This document shows, piece after piece, positions 11,411 through 24,156 of a DNA stretch of 64,000 nt. A model generated the notes under the pieces. The model made no database searches. It was given only the letters and a program-made list of their open reading frames with translations, and was not told the DNA's origin. Both the position numbers and the translations under genes were made by a program. Where the stretch lies: assembly GCF_004337985.1 (NCBI RefSeq), contig NC_043742.1:2714176-2778175 (forward strand). Reading direction: 5' to 3'. This stretch comes from Pyricularia pennisetigena (Eukaryota > Ascomycota > Sordariomycetes > Magnaporthales > Pyriculariaceae). Numbering within the stretch: position 1 is the stretch's first letter; each line of letters starts with the position of its first letter.

Positions 11411-13760
11411 ATGAAGGTCACCAGCTTCTTCAAGGGACTGGGGATGTTTGTCGGCCTGGCGGCCGCGGCTCCCCATTCTTCCAACTCGGATCAGAGCCTC
11501 GGACTGTTCCCTCGTGAGCCCGGCGTCTCGCCGGCTTTTGACCTGTCCAAGCGCCAGTCCTGCCACACTCCCACTAACAGGGCCTGCTGGTCGCCTGGAT
11601 TTGACATCAACACCGACTATGAGGACAAGATCCCCGACACTGGGGTTACGCGCCAGGTAAGACTTGTTTCCGGGGGGTTTTTTTTTTTTTTTTTTTTTTT
11701 TTGAGCAAAAATTTCTGGTCTTCCCAAGTGGCAACAGACTCTAACCGTCGTCATGTTTAGTACACTTTGACCCTCACGGAGGAGTGGAACTGGCTGGGAC
11801 CTGATGGTCAGCGCAAGGAAGTGGCTATGCTCATCAACGGTATGTTTGCTCCTGTTTGTCATGTCACACGTGATCTCACAGTGAGACCTTCCCAGACCCA
11901 GGACTAAACTAACACGCGTGAACATAGGCGGCTACCCCGGCCCCACCATCCGTGCCTCCTGGGGCGACTGGATTGAGGTTACCGTCGTGAACAACCTCCA
12001 GATCAACGGGTAAGCGACACACAGTAGTACAGGACAAGCTCTGCAAATTTTCTGCGCGTTGGCATGCGACTAACAGCGACGACTCTAGGACTTCTTTCCA
12101 CTGGCATGGAATTCGCATGCTGAACAACTGTGTCAACGACGGCGCCAACGGAATCACCGAATGCCCCATCGCCCCCAACAAGTCCCGCAAGTACCGATTC
12201 CGTGCCCAGCAGTATGGCACCTCTTGGTATGTACATAGTCTTACGCAGTCACGTATACTATGCTGCTTCACCATGGGTGGTTGGTTGCTGACGAAAAAGC
12301 AGGTACCACTCTCACTTCTCCGGGCAGTACGCCAACGGTGTCGTGGGCCACATTTTGATTGACGGCCCTGCTTCTACGCCGTACGAGGAGGATCTTGGTA
12401 TTCTTAGCATCACCGACTGTGAGTCTTTGATCCCATTTCCACATGGAGCATCATCCGAGAGATTTTTGCGCCAGGAATATTGTCTCTAACCATTGTGGCT
12501 TGTGTAGGGTACTACAAGGGGGCCGACCGCATCCAGTACGAGCTGATCCCATCACCTGGCAGGGCTCCTCCCAGCGACAACGTCCTGTTCAACGGCAAGG
12601 GCATCAGCCCTCCCGGACGTCCCGCTGGCGGCAGCTACCAGCGCACGGTGCTGAAGCCTGGCAGACGGCACCGCCTTCGCATCGTCAACCCGTCGGTCGA
12701 CAACGTCTTCAAGGTCCGGCTTGTCGACCACCCGTTCACCGTGATTCAGACCGACTTTGTGCCCGTGCAGGCCTTCACGACCAACGAGCTCCTGGTCGGC
12801 ATCGGCCAGAGGTACGACGTGACCATCGAGGCAAATCAGTCGGCCGGCAACTACTGGTTCAACGTCTCGGTCGCCTGCGGCGGCGCCACCAACGCCATCG
12901 CCCCGGCCTCCATCTTCCAGTACGAGGGGGCTTCTTCGACGGCGCTGCCCACCAAGCCCGGCCCGGCCCTCGACACCACGTGCCTGGACATCATCAACTT
13001 CTCGCCCGTCGTGCGCAAGGACTTCCCCGAGGCCGTCTTCCGCGCCAGCTCCGACAACACCCTCAACACGGCCGTCACCACCAAGAACTGGGAAGGCGTC
13101 CAGCGCGTCTACTGGACCGTCAACAACGTCGACATGAACATCACCTGGGACGAGCCGACGCTCGAGTACGTGGCCAAGGGCAACACCAACATCCCGCAGC
13201 GCTACAATCTTTTCCGCGTGCCCCGCGGCAACGAGGTAAGCTTCAGTCATCATAAACAAAACAAAACAAAACTGGGTGTCAGCATTTTTGCCCTCCCCAA
13301 GCACATCCAGCTAACAAACCCTTGCAAAATCTAGTGGAGCGTTTGGATCATCAACAACCCGATCCCGGCGCCGCACCCCATGCACCTGCACGGGCACGAC
13401 TTCTACGTCCTGGGCCGGTCCGCCAACATGGCGTCGCCCACGGCCTTCGACGCCGCCCGCGACACGGCCAGCCTGACGTGGACCAACCCGACGCGCCGCG
13501 ACGTGACCATGCTTCCCGGCAACGGCTGGCTGGCCGTGGCGTTCCGCACCGACAACCCCGGCGCGTGGCTGTTCCACTGCCACATCGCGTGGCACGTCGC
13601 GCAGGGCCTGAGCGTCCAGTTCCTCGAGCGCGTCGACGAGATCCCCGCCACCGTCAACCTGGCCGAGCTCGAGCCCACCTGCAGGGACTGGACCGCCTAC
13701 TACGAGAGCAGCCCCAACAAGCAGCACGACTCTGGTCTGAGGACCGGCGGTGGCAACTAG
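11411..13760 (+). CDS. Secreted ascomycete laccase (multicopper oxidase)
   Basis: Seven exons: 11411-11656, 11761-11839, 11928-12009, 12089-12226, 12303-12418, 12508-13235, 13335-13760. All phases match and give 604 residues. It oxidises phenols and reduces O2 to water, outside the cell. A signal peptide (MKVTSFFKGLGMFVGLAAAA) and a short propeptide ending in KR precede the mature enzyme. All four copper motifs are intact: FHWHG, SWYHSHF, HPMHLHGHDF and HCHIAWHVAQGL. The last places Leu at the axial T1 position. The C-terminus has the ascomycete processing plug DSGL followed by RTGGGN. Intron 1 carries a run of about 24 T. The gene is convergent with the PKS and could polymerise or couple a phenolic product, but laccases are common outside clusters, so membership is an inference. 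Confidence 0.95.
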
Positions 13761-14114
13761 ACTGCTCCGCGCCGTTTGGGGGGGTTGTTGAAGGTGTGAT
13801 GGCTGGGTGGGCGGGTGGTGAATGGCCTGCAGCTTTGATGCGCTGAATCATTTTCTGACGCGGTTCTGCTTCTTTCACTTCGTGGGGGGTATCTGTTTGT
13901 ATATCTATCGACAACATACGATTGGTCTGTATCCCTTTTGTTTGATACTAGTACATAACTGCAGTTTCTTTTATATTGCAATCTCATCTCGTTTCTATCT
14001 TGTGCTCGTCCGCTGTAGGCCAAATGCTTTGAGGATAAGCATTATCTCTGAGTCAATGGAGTAAATTATACGGTGGCCTCCCGTATTCTGCTGTTGGTAC
14101 TTTAGTATCTATTT

Positions 14115-14148
<34 letters not shown>

Positions 14149-14372
14149 TTTTTTTGGACGTCATAGAATATCAGATACCGCAGTTAATACAGCGCCGAGG
14201 GTCAAACATTAAAAATCTATTAATTCAAATGCAATCTGCTCTCCTGTTTGCCTATTCAATCAGGGTCTCATATCGTTAAATCTCTCGCTCGCACCTGTTC
14301 ACTACCACACTGGCGTGCCCTTCTCCAATTTCAGCTGTTTACTTTTAACCATTCACAAAAGCATAATCTCAA
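13761..14372. other. Convergent 3' region between laccase and PKS
   Basis: The interval holds both 3' ends and presumably the polyadenylation signals. It includes a T run at about 14117-14147. No gene is seen. Confidence 0.6.
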
Positions 14373-17300
14373 TCATGCTTCAAGCAGCTTCCCAGCAATC
14401 AGCTCGGACAACATGGTCAAGGTCGTAGTCGACGCCAGCATGGTCAAGTACGGCACGTTGACCTTGACCTGCTGGTAGATCCAGCCCCTGAACTCGGCCG
14501 CCAACATGCTGTCGACACCGACGTCGCTCAGTGGGCGCAAAAGATCCAACCTGTCCCGCGGGACCAGGACCAGGTTGGAAAACTTGTCCGCGATCAGCTC
14601 CAACGCCTGCGCGGCGACCTCCCCGACAGCGCCCGCGGCCACCGCGCGCGCCAGTCCCGCCGGCAGGCCTCCGCCGCTGGCAGACGTACCGCCGCCGCCT
14701 ACGCCGGCGCCTCCACCTCCAGACTCGTTCTCGTCGGCGGCGAGCGCGGCGGCCAGGAGGCTCGCGCGCGGGTCGCCCAGCACCGGGCTGGACACGTCGA
14801 AGCCCTGGGCGCGCAGCTCGCGCACGCCAATGGGCTCGAGGCCCGTGAGGGTGTGGGCGAGCGCGTGGTCGGTGGCGCCCCAGGCCGACAAGGAAGCGCC
14901 CCGGCCACCCGCTGCCGACCTCCACAGGGAGATGTCGATCATGTTCAGCATCTCGTCCTCGCCGATGGCCTGGATGCCCTTGCGCAGCAGCATGGCCTCG
15001 ATCTCGGGGTTCTCGTGCAGGTAGCCGACCTCGGAGATCATGCCGAGCCCGACCGAGGTGGCGGGCAGACCCAGGGCGCGACGGTAGCGGGCAAACACGT
15101 CGAGGAAGTAGTTGGCGGCGCAGTAGTTGCTCTCGGTGGCGGTGCCGACGCTGCCGGACACGGACGACGTCACGAGGAAGAAGTCGAGGGCGGCGTCGCG
15201 GCCGCGCAGCGCGGCGTGCAGGTTCAGCGACCCCCGGACCTTGGGCGCCAGGCCCTTGCGCCAGTACGCGGCCGGCATGGCCGTGAAGAGCGCCTCGTCC
15301 AGGCCCATGGCCGCCTGCACGACGCCGCCGATGGGGCCCGCGGCTGCCGAGGCGGCCACGGCGCGCTCCACGTCCGCCGCGTCGGCCACGTCGCCGCGCA
15401 CCACCGTGACGCTGCCGCCGCTCAGCTCCAGGTCCTGCACCAGCCGCGCCGCCGCCTCGCGGTCCGTGCCGCTGCGCCCGAGGAACACGAACCTGCGCGC
15501 CCCGCGCGACAGCATCCACCGCGACATGCTCCGCCCCAGCCCGCCCAGGCAGCCCACCAGGAGGTAGCTCTTGTCCGGGCTGAAGACGGTGTGGTAGCTG
15601 GCCGCCGCCACGCGCACGGGGGAGCTGTCGCCGAACGAGACCGACACCACGCCTCGACCGACCGGGGGGCTGGTGTTCTTGGCGCCGGTGGCGGCGAGGG
15701 CGCGGAACGCATCGGCCAGGTTGCCCACGTCAAAAAGGCGCGGCCGGATGCCCGGCAGACCTTGAAGTTGGCCTTGACGCCAGAGCGACAAGACGCCATC
15801 CAACAGCTGCCCGCCGCGTGTTGTGGAGGGCGACGAGGGCGACGAGGGCGAGGCCGTGAACAGCGTGCTGACGTCAAATGTCGACAGGGCAACGTTCCTC
15901 CGCAGGATGGCAGGATCGGTGGCCACGAGCTCGCCTAGCACCGTGCCGCGCCCGACGTGGACGATGCGGGCGTTGTCGGCACAAACGGCCGCGACGTTGG
16001 AAACTGGCCAACGGTCCGCGCAGAAGTTTGCAACCACGTGCACCGGTCCGTGGCGGCTGACCACATCGGACCCAAACACAGCCTCGTCGCCGGCCTTGAC
16101 CAGCATGACTTGTGGCTCGGGCAGTCCGAGGTCGTCACTTATCGAGGAGCGTTGTTCTTGTCTCGTCGCGTCATCGTCGCCGTCATCGTCAACCACCACA
16201 ACGGCAAGGACGTTGGCCCCGAGGGCCCGGGCGATGTGCACGGCGGCAGGGCCAGATATATCGCGGCCCTGGGCGTCGGCGTCGCGGTAGCAGACGAGCA
16301 GAGTCTCGCCCGGTTGGAGGCGGGCACGGTCGCGCAGCGCGTGCAGGGCGGTGCACGCGGGCACTGGGATGCTGGCCATGGTGGCAGGGTCTTCGCCGTC
16401 GCTCAGGCGGCGGCACGACGACGCCGGGATGCGCTCCACGGTGGCGCAGAGGCCTGGCGCCATGGCTAGGACGTGGTCGTCGACGACCAGGCTGTCCACG
16501 GCGGATCCGACACGGATGATCCTGCCCACATACTGCGAGGTCACGGCCTGGGGTTGCGTGTCGCCGTCGCCGTCCCACATCTCGCCTGTCATGGCGCGGA
16601 GGTCCCGGGCGTGAAGGCCCACAGCCAATATCCTGACCTGGACCTCGTGCTCGTTGAGATCGTCGTCGATGCCTTTGTGTGCGATATCTCGGGTAAAAAC
16701 AAAAGCATCCGACATGCTGGCCGCCACAGGCCCGTTCAAGCTCAGGCGGCAGGGGTGAGCCTCGCCCAGCCTCATCTGGAGCGTCTCGGCGGCGTTGGGC
16801 TGCCTCTGCCGGAACGTCGAGTTCATGGAATCGTCGGGCACGAACCGGCTGACCTGCAGAGCGCCACCTGCCGTGCCGTCTTGCACAAACTCAAAGTCGG
16901 GCTCCGGGTCGTCGAGCAGCGCCTGCTTCGCTACGCCGACGACCTGCTTCGCGATGGTCTGGGCCGCCACAGACTCGCCGTCGACGCCGACGACAAAGAA
17001 CCGCAGGGACGGCTGCTCCATCATGAGGGCGCGCGACAGCCCAAAGACCACGGCCTGCTCCGGCCGCGTGCCGTCGGCCAGGCCACCGCCCGTCACCCAG
17101 ATCAGGTTGCTGCAGTTGTCAGTGAGGGTCTTGATCTGGGCAAAGTCACCGTCTTGGACGTCGGCGAGGAGGGCGTCTTGGAGCTCCACGGTGGCGATGA
17201 CGGTGGCGTGGGCGGCCGCCAGCTCCGGTGTCACCTTGTCGAGGGTCACGCGCACGGCGGGTTTCTTGGTCAGCTCGGCGATGTGGAGAGCGAGCTCGCC

Positions 17301-20300
17301 GTTTAGCTCGTGGCCTGGGTTTCTCTCCACGATGAGCACTTCTCGGTGTGTAGGCTCCTGCTTCTTGCCAGGGGGGATACGCCTGGCCAAAACGACCTCC
17401 AACATCTCGGTCTCATGGCTCTGCTGGGCTTCCATGGACGAAAACCCCAGAGACGATAACTTGGCCGTGATGGAGCCGCGGGATGGTAGACCACTCCAGA
17501 TAACTGTGCCCTTGTTTTCGTCGACCAGGGATGAGTGCAAGGTCAAGTCATCCGAAGAAGAAGATGCCGCAGCCGACGTGTCCAAGATGACCAGTACGTC
17601 AAAGATGGACGGGGGAGCAGAGCTAGCAGCATCATCGGCACTCCCGTTGGCTGCTGGGTCACCCTCTGCAGACAGGTCTTGAAACTGCACAGCCCCATCC
17701 TCATCGGCGCTTCGCTTCCACAAGGACAGGCAGCGCCGGAAAGCAGTCCCGACCCCGAGGAGCTCGCGCAGGTGGCTCACGGCCTTCTCATCATGCGAAG
17801 AGCTGGCCAGAAGAACGTGGAGCGTCGGCCGCTTGTGCACCACCAGGTCAAGCACGCCACCGGCAAGCCTGGCCGCTCCCAGCAGTCCACTGCCGCCGTC
17901 TCCCTTACCGTCTCCCTTGCCATCGGTCCCCTGGAACCGCGACAGGTAGGCGCTCAAGGCGGCCGCGCCGTGCTCAACACCGACGTCGGCGAGCCTATCC
18001 ACGTCTGGCTTCCACGCCACGTGCAGCATAGGGTGACGCTCATACCTGTCCGCTGACCCAGCGCTCCCGGCCGCGCCGCTGCTGTACGGCACCATGCGGC
18101 AGCCCGAGATGCGCAATACGAGATCCTCGCCCTCGTACAGCTGTGAATCGACACTAATGGCACCGAGTCCTGCCGCTTTGCAGATGGTGCGGATGCTACC
18201 CTGTCGGGCAGGCGCATCGGAAGCCTCGTGACCCGACCGAGACGGGCCTGGCGCCAGCGACCTGTCGAGCATGCGCAACTCCATATCCTCGATGTAGACG
18301 GGGACCTTTGCGGTAAAGTCGCGCACGACGCCTCGGGTGCAGGCGATGGGGCCGGACTGGAACAGCGCGTCGATGGCGATGGGGTGCAGGGCGTAAGCCG
18401 ACTCGCCGCCGAGGCCCGGGGCGAGGGAGGTCCGGGCCAGCAGGTGCATCTGCCCTCGGCGGCGGTGGGTTTCGATCCCGGAGAGGGACTGCAGCGGCCC
18501 GCTGAAGTTGAGGCCCTCCTGCACGAACTTCCTGTACCAGGTGCGCGGGGCGCTCGGCTCCATGGCGTCGGCGTCGACGGGGAGTGGTGGAGGTGACGAT
18601 TCGGGCGGTTTGGTTCCGCCGGGCGACGTCCCTTCGTCTTGCGTGATTCTGACCAGCCCATGGGCGTGCCGCGTCGACTCGCCTGCGACGAAGGAGCTGA
18701 CGATGAACTTGTACCAGCCTGAAGACGCCGCCGCCGCCGCCGCAGCCGCCGCCGTCGCCGTCTTGGGAGCTGTTGCGGGCTGCAGCGTCGTAAAGACCTC
18801 GATGCCCGCCTGCTGGTCATCTGGTACCATGAGCGCCTTTTCCACATGGACGTGACGCAGACCAAACCTACACCGCGGCAGCCCCTGCTCGTGCTTCTCC
18901 AAGTCGACGCCCGCCGTCTGGCAGACGGCCTCGATGGCCATGGCTAGGTACCCGGCAGCAGGCAGCACGGTCGTGGTGTCGAGCTTGTGGCCGACCAGCC
19001 AGGCGACGTCGGCGGCGCGCAGCAGGTTCCGCCACTGGCGCGTGATGCCGTCGCCGCCGAGGACGCGGGAGCCCAGCAGGTCGTGGCGGGGGTGGGTGCG
19101 GTTCCGCCACTCGACGCTGGAGCGCGGCTCGTTGAAGCCTGCGCCGCCGTCGTAGTCCCACACGTGCTTGGGCAGGTCCGTCAGCACCCGGGGCTGCCGC
19201 GCCGCTGCAGAGAGTAGTAGCAAGCCTGGCTTGGTTGGCGGGAAGCGCGACGGAAGGTGATTGTTACTGCTGTTGTCATTGACGGCACCAAAGGATATAG
19301 AGTGTCCGTGTAGAAACAGCTCGCCGGCCAGGGTCAGCATGGTCGTGGTCGAGTTCTTGCCGCGCAGCAGGGCCGAGTTGTAAGGTGTCTTGGCCGGATC
19401 GATGCCGACCTTGGTGCGGGTCTGCCTGATGGGCATCTCCAGGGCCGAGTGCGGACCTATCTCCACCAGATGAACCGGCTTGCCCGGCGACAGGAGCTTC
19501 TCGACGACCTGGGCGAAAAGCACGGGCGACTCGAGGTTGGCACGCCAGTAGGACGGCTCAGCCGTGGGCATCTCGTCGCCAACGACCTGGCCCGTCACTG
19601 ACGAGATCCACCGTGCCGGCGACGTACTCTTCTGCGCCTCCTCGTCGTCCAAGTCGTTCCTCACTGCAGCCGAAGCCAACGCCTCGACGACGAGGTCCTC
19701 GTATAAACCCCCAACGGCGGCCATGTGATGCGAATGGTACGCCCGGCCGTCCGTCTTGAGCAGGCGCGCAAACACACCGCGACCGTCCAGGACGGCCTTG
19801 TAAGCCTCGACGCCGTCGGTGTCGCCGCTGATGGTGACGCTCTCGGGCGAGTTGACGCAGGCGACGCGGATCTTGCCCGTCAGGCCCAGAGCCGACACGT
19901 CCGCGTCCGCCTCGTCCTGCGACAGCCCGGCCGCCATCATGGCGCCGACCGAGGTGGCGCGCTCCACGGCGTAGCCACGATAGTAGGCCACGGCGATGGC
20001 CTGCCGGGCCGTGAGCCTGCCGGCCGCGTAGGCGGCGGCGATCTCGCCCGACGAGTGGCCGACGACGAGCTCGGGCGCGACGCCCCACCCGCGCAGCAGG
20101 CGCACCAGCGCGAGCTGCACGGCCGTGCAGACCGGCTGGCTGCGGGACGCGAGGTTGATGGAGCTGGACTCGGGCGGCTCCAGCAGCGCGCCGCGCAGCG
20201 TCCACGTCGGCGCCTGCGGCAGCAGCTGCAGCGTCGAGTCCAACATCTGCACCGTCCGCCGGAAGCTGGGGAACTCGTCCATCAGCTCCCGGCCCATCCC

Positions 20301-22321
20301 TGCCCACTGGGCGCCCTGGCCCGTGAAGACGAACGCGAGTGCATGTTTGCCGTACGTCCGCCCGGCGATTCGCCTGTACAGTTTGTCTGCGGTCTTGTCC
20401 TCGTCGCTGGCTACGACGACGTCTCGTGACAGCGAGCCTGGTCCCACGATCCAGAACCCCCGCGAGGAGAGGTGCGATCGCCGCACGCCGAGTGTGTACG
20501 CCAGGTCTGACGCCTCCAGGCTGCTCCCGCTGGCCGTCTTGGCGGCGACGTAGCTGGCAAGGTCGGCGGCTTTTCGTTCGAGCGACGACGCACTCTTGGC
20601 GGAGACGGGTATGAGCAGAGCCGTCCTCGCGGCGCCGGTCGTGCTGGCCAGCCGAGCAGCAGCAGCCGCAGCAGCAGCAGCACCACGCTCGCGGTAGCCC
20701 CGAGGGACATGCGCGTCGGCAGACTCGAGGATGCAGTGGGCGTTGGCACCTCCGTAGCCAAACGAGTTCACTCCAGCGCGGCGGAGTGCCCTCCTCGTCG
20801 GCTGCCCGGCGCCCGTTTCTTTCTGCGGCCAGTCCGTGTTCTCGGTGACGATGCGCATGTTCCACTCGTCAAGCTTGAGCTTGGGGTTGAGCGAGCCGAT
20901 GCCGATGGTGGGCGGGATCCGTCCGCACTCCAGCGCCATGGCCACCTTGAGCAGACTGGAGATGCCGCTGGCCGCCTCGCTGTGTCCGAGGTTCGTCTTG
21001 ACAGACCCGATCAGCAGTGGCCGCGACGCGGGCTGCCGCCGAAACACACGCGAGAGCGCCTCGACCTCGATGGGGTCGCCGACCGCCGTCCCGGTGCCAT
21101 GGCACTCGACGTAGTCCGTGTCGTCGTACCCCAGACCGGCAAGCGCATAGGCTTTACGGATCACGGCCTCCTGGCCATCGGCGCTGGGGAGCGTGATGCC
21201 GTTGGTCTTGCCGTTGCTGTTGACGGCCGTGCTCCGGATGACGCTCCTGATGGGGTCGTTGTCGCGGACGGCGTCGCTCAGCCGCTTGACCAGCAGGACG
21301 CCGATGCCGTCGGCGCGGCCGTACCCGTCCGCAGACGCGTCAAAGGTGTGGCAGGTCGACGTGCCCGACAGGACGCCGGCCTTCATGGTGGCGAGCTGCT
21401 GCTCGGGCGACTGGATGAGGTTGGCGCCCGCCACCACGGCCGCGTCGCATTCCCCCTGCCACAGCGCCGAGCAGGCCGCGTGCAGGCAGTAGAGCGACGA
21501 CGAGCACGCCGTGTCTATGACGAAGCTGGGGCCCTTGAGGTTGAAGACGTGGCTGATGCGGTTGGCCAGGATGGTCGTCCCGGACCCGGTCGCCGTGTAT
21601 CGGTGCGTGTACTCGGGGTCTTTGAGCTGCATCGTGATGAAGTCGGTGACGAAATTGCCCACGTAGCAGCCCACGTTGGCCCCCGACATGGCTTCGAGCG
21701 AAAGCCCGGCCGCCTCAAAGGCTTCAAACGTCACCTCGAGCAGCTTCCTCTGTTGGGGGTCCATGTACATGGCTTCGAGGTGGTTGATGCCAAACATGGA
21801 GTTGTCAAACCCCCGCACGTCCTCCTGGATGAAGTAGCCGCCCGAAGTGTTCATGCTGCCGGGACGGTCCCCGTTGGGGTGGTAGAAGGCGTCCATGTTG
21901 TATCTGTCGGCTGGCAGTCGGCCCTGCGCTGACCTGCCGGCCTCCAAGAGATCCCACAGCTTGGAGGGCGTCGATGCACCGCCGGGCAGACGGCAGCCTG
22001 AGTGGGAGCAGGAATGTCAGCAGGGTTCACGTATCCAAAGCCAGATCTTGACTCTTGCGTGCCTGGAATGGTGAAGCGAAACAAAAAAAAAAAAAAAACT
22101 TTTGTATCATGGCCACACATCGGCTTGTCAGGATCAAACATACCCATTCCAATGATGGCGATAGGCTCTGGGCCCTGCGGTGCCGGGTTGAGTAGCTCCG
22201 GGCCATCGGTGTCCGACGTCAAGGCCGTTTCAGTGCCGCTGAGCTCAGGGCTCGGGCTTGATGGAGGCCCGCATCTGCATGGGGCCGCATCCTCCGAGTC
22301 TCCCAGGAAGATAGGGGACAT
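14373..22321 (-). CDS. Highly reducing type I polyketide synthase, 5' end displaced by a transposon
   Basis: Coding parts are 22144-22321 and 14373-21997 with one intron (GTATGT donor at 22143, CAG acceptor at 21998, run of 16 A/T inside), giving 2,600 residues if translation starts at ATG 22321. Domains in order (rough residues): KS 50-480 (DTACSSSL Cys224; HGTGT; KTNLGHSEAASG), AT 610-930 (GHSSGE near 705), DH 1020-1320 (HK...LPAAGY near 1062; HPIAIDALFQ near 1268), a linker with no methyltransferase motif, an ER-like region 1840-2160 lacking the GGVG nucleotide loop, KR 2200-2380 (GCLGGLG; SNYCAAN), and ACP near 2554 (GVDSM). It has no thioesterase, so release needs a partner. The gene heads the cupin/SDR/oxidase set to its right. 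ATG 22321 is not the native start: that lies at 24268 beyond an inserted transposon. Codon use is GC-rich and intact, so the break looks recent. Confidence 0.9.
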
Positions 22322-22340
22322 GGTTGTGGCAAAGGCGGTA

Positions 22341-22382
22341 ACGTTGGGCTCCACATCTCCGACCCCCCTAAAGTCCGGCCCC
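22341..22382 (+). repeat. Left terminal inverted repeat of the pogo element
   Basis: These 42 bp are the exact reverse complement of 24157-24198. The adjacent TA (22339-22340) is the target duplication. Confidence 0.95.
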
Positions 22383-22439
22383 CTTGAAAAATGTAACGAC
22401 GAAATACCCCTTTTATAAACCGATTTAAATGTAAACCTA

Positions 22440-24047
22440 TCAACGCACAATAATACAATCATTGTCAGGCTCTCCCGGTTCGCTAACCTCTTCTCCATCG
22501 TTCAAATCCTCTAAACAGTCCCTATTATTTTCCTGTGCTTCATAAACGTTTTTTTTGCTGACCAAAAGCTCGTTGGGATCCGGAATTACCCTTTTCCTTT
22601 TGACCGGCCGTACCGCCTCCAATTTTGCTTTTAACAAACTGATTTTTTGCTGAGCTTCAGCCAATAAGATATCCTTGGTTTCGAAGCTTTTTTGGACTTT
22701 TGCAAACAAAAGCCGTGAAGTGGCGTTACTTTTTTCGGACCGGGAAATTTCCTGTAGTTGAAGTCGAATATCTCGGGTCGTTTTAGGGGTTTTCCAAATA
22801 AGTAAAGATTGGTCGTTAATTTTTTGGTTTGGGCTTTCCGGTGTTTTATCCCTTTGGAAGCCGTTATTTCTACCTTTTTCGACGTTGGCGTTGCTATTTT
22901 CTAATAAAAACGGGTTTAAAAGTGGTTTTGCCAAGTTCACCGGCCATAACCCCGTCGTACGCCAACCAGATTGAATGGTTTTTGCTATAAATGCTTTTGA
23001 TCTGGCTTTTCGATAGCAAAGTAGAAAGTTTCGTTTCCCAACAACCGTTGAACAGCAAAACTGGTTTACAAATCCCAGGTGACGTCGATAAGCTTCCTTT
23101 AACGGCCCAAAAACCGATAAATCCAACGGTTGAAGAACGTGCGACGAATGAGGAGGTAAATATAAAAGCTGAATATTATTTTGGAGGCAAACAAGCATAA
23201 ACTCGTCGCTGACGTGTGATCCGTGGCCGTCGAGAACTAATAAACGCTTTTCAGGAGTTAAAGGTTGGGTATTTGGAATAAACACCTTTTTTAACCATTC
23301 GATACCTGTTTCATTATTTGTCCACCCGTTTTCTGTTGCATGAAATTGCCAGGTATCGAAAGGACTTAAATCAGCTGGAAACCATTGTTGCTGTACGTTT
23401 TTCCCCTTAAATATAACGAGGGGAGGTATAACAGCCCCCGTAGCTGATACACATTCGATTATGCTCGTCCAACCCCGCGTTCCAGGCTCTTTTCGCTGTA
23501 ATGGCCGGATTTTATTACGCCCTAACACCAGGCCATTAGATCCTTTGCCTTCCATTATACCTGTTTCGTCCATATTCCAACGGTTGGCCGGTTTTATAGT
23601 ATCGATAACGGGATTTTTCAAATAGGACCACCAAGATTTAATTACCTCGGTTGTAGCCCCATTAACCCGGGCATTTTCTATTCGCCGGGGCCTTTGGGTT
23701 TTCAAAATTGGATATCGGGCTATAAAACGGCTAACCCAATGTTTCCCAAGGCTTTTTCTTTCTCCGGCGGCCTGAAGAATTCGTTCCGCAAAATAGCGTA
23801 GTTCTTGATGCGTTGGCGGAAGGCCTAACGCGGCCTGCGCAAGTACCCAATCTGCCAAATAGGTCTCCTGCTCCTGTGAAAGCCTTTGACAAAATCTTTT
23901 CGCTTGTTGAATTGACTGGGCCCCCTTTAAACGATCGTGAAGGGTACTCCGAGGAATACCCCATTTTTGCGAGGTTTTGTGAACTGATTTGCCATTTCTT
24001 ATGTCAGAAATGGCAGCAAGAAGCTGATTTTCAGTGTACTGTTTCAT
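22440..24047 (-). CDS. Pogo/Fot1 family transposase
   Basis: 535 residues from ATG 24047 (MKQYTENQLLAAI); an upstream in-frame ATG at 24074 would add nine residues. The N-terminus is a psq-type helix-turn-helix (residues 1-55, with SVHKTSQKWGIPRSTLHDR) and then a CENP-B/Tc5-type HTH (60-130). The DDE catalytic core follows: first Asp in WNMDETG, second Asp in LVLDGHGSH, third acidic residue in SSHVLQPLDLSVF. The C-terminus is basic and ends in an acidic tail. No stop or frameshift is present, so the enzyme is probably functional. It is transcribed in the same direction as the PKS, and its 3' end lies 118 bp from the PKS internal ATG, so read-through into the PKS is possible. Confidence 0.95.
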   Translation of the reverse strand: MKQYTENQLLAAISDIRNGKSVHKTSQKWGIPRSTLHDRLKGAQSIQQAKRFCQRLSQEQETYLADWVLAQAALGLPPTHQELRYFAERILQAAGERKSLGKHWVSRFIARYPILKTQRPRRIENARVNGATTEVIKSWWSYLKNPVIDTIKPANRWNMDETGIMEGKGSNGLVLGRNKIRPLQRKEPGTRGWTSIIECVSATGAVIPPLVIFKGKNVQQQWFPADLSPFDTWQFHATENGWTNNETGIEWLKKVFIPNTQPLTPEKRLLVLDGHGSHVSDEFMLVCLQNNIQLLYLPPHSSHVLQPLDLSVFGPLKEAYRRHLGFVNQFCCSTVVGKRNFLLCYRKARSKAFIAKTIQSGWRTTGLWPVNLAKPLLNPFLLENSNANVEKGRNNGFQRDKTPESPNQKINDQSLLIWKTPKTTRDIRLQLQEISRSEKSNATSRLLFAKVQKSFETKDILLAEAQQKISLLKAKLEAVRPVKRKRVIPDPNELLVSKKNVYEAQENNRDCLEDLNDGEEVSEPGEPDNDCIIVR

Positions 24048-24156
24048 TGGAAAGTTTGGAGCAAGAATCTTCAAAATGCAAGTTCTAAAGTGAAAAGTTC
24101 GTCTAGATATTTATAAAATAAAACAAAGGGTTGACGTGGCTGAGTAGATATTTTTA

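Noticed and set aside
12443..13255. Long alternative frames across the laccase and PKS (for example Arg/Ala-rich frames of 200-430 codons)
   Set aside because: They are shadows of the GC-rich true frames, with extreme Arg, Ala and His content and no domain.
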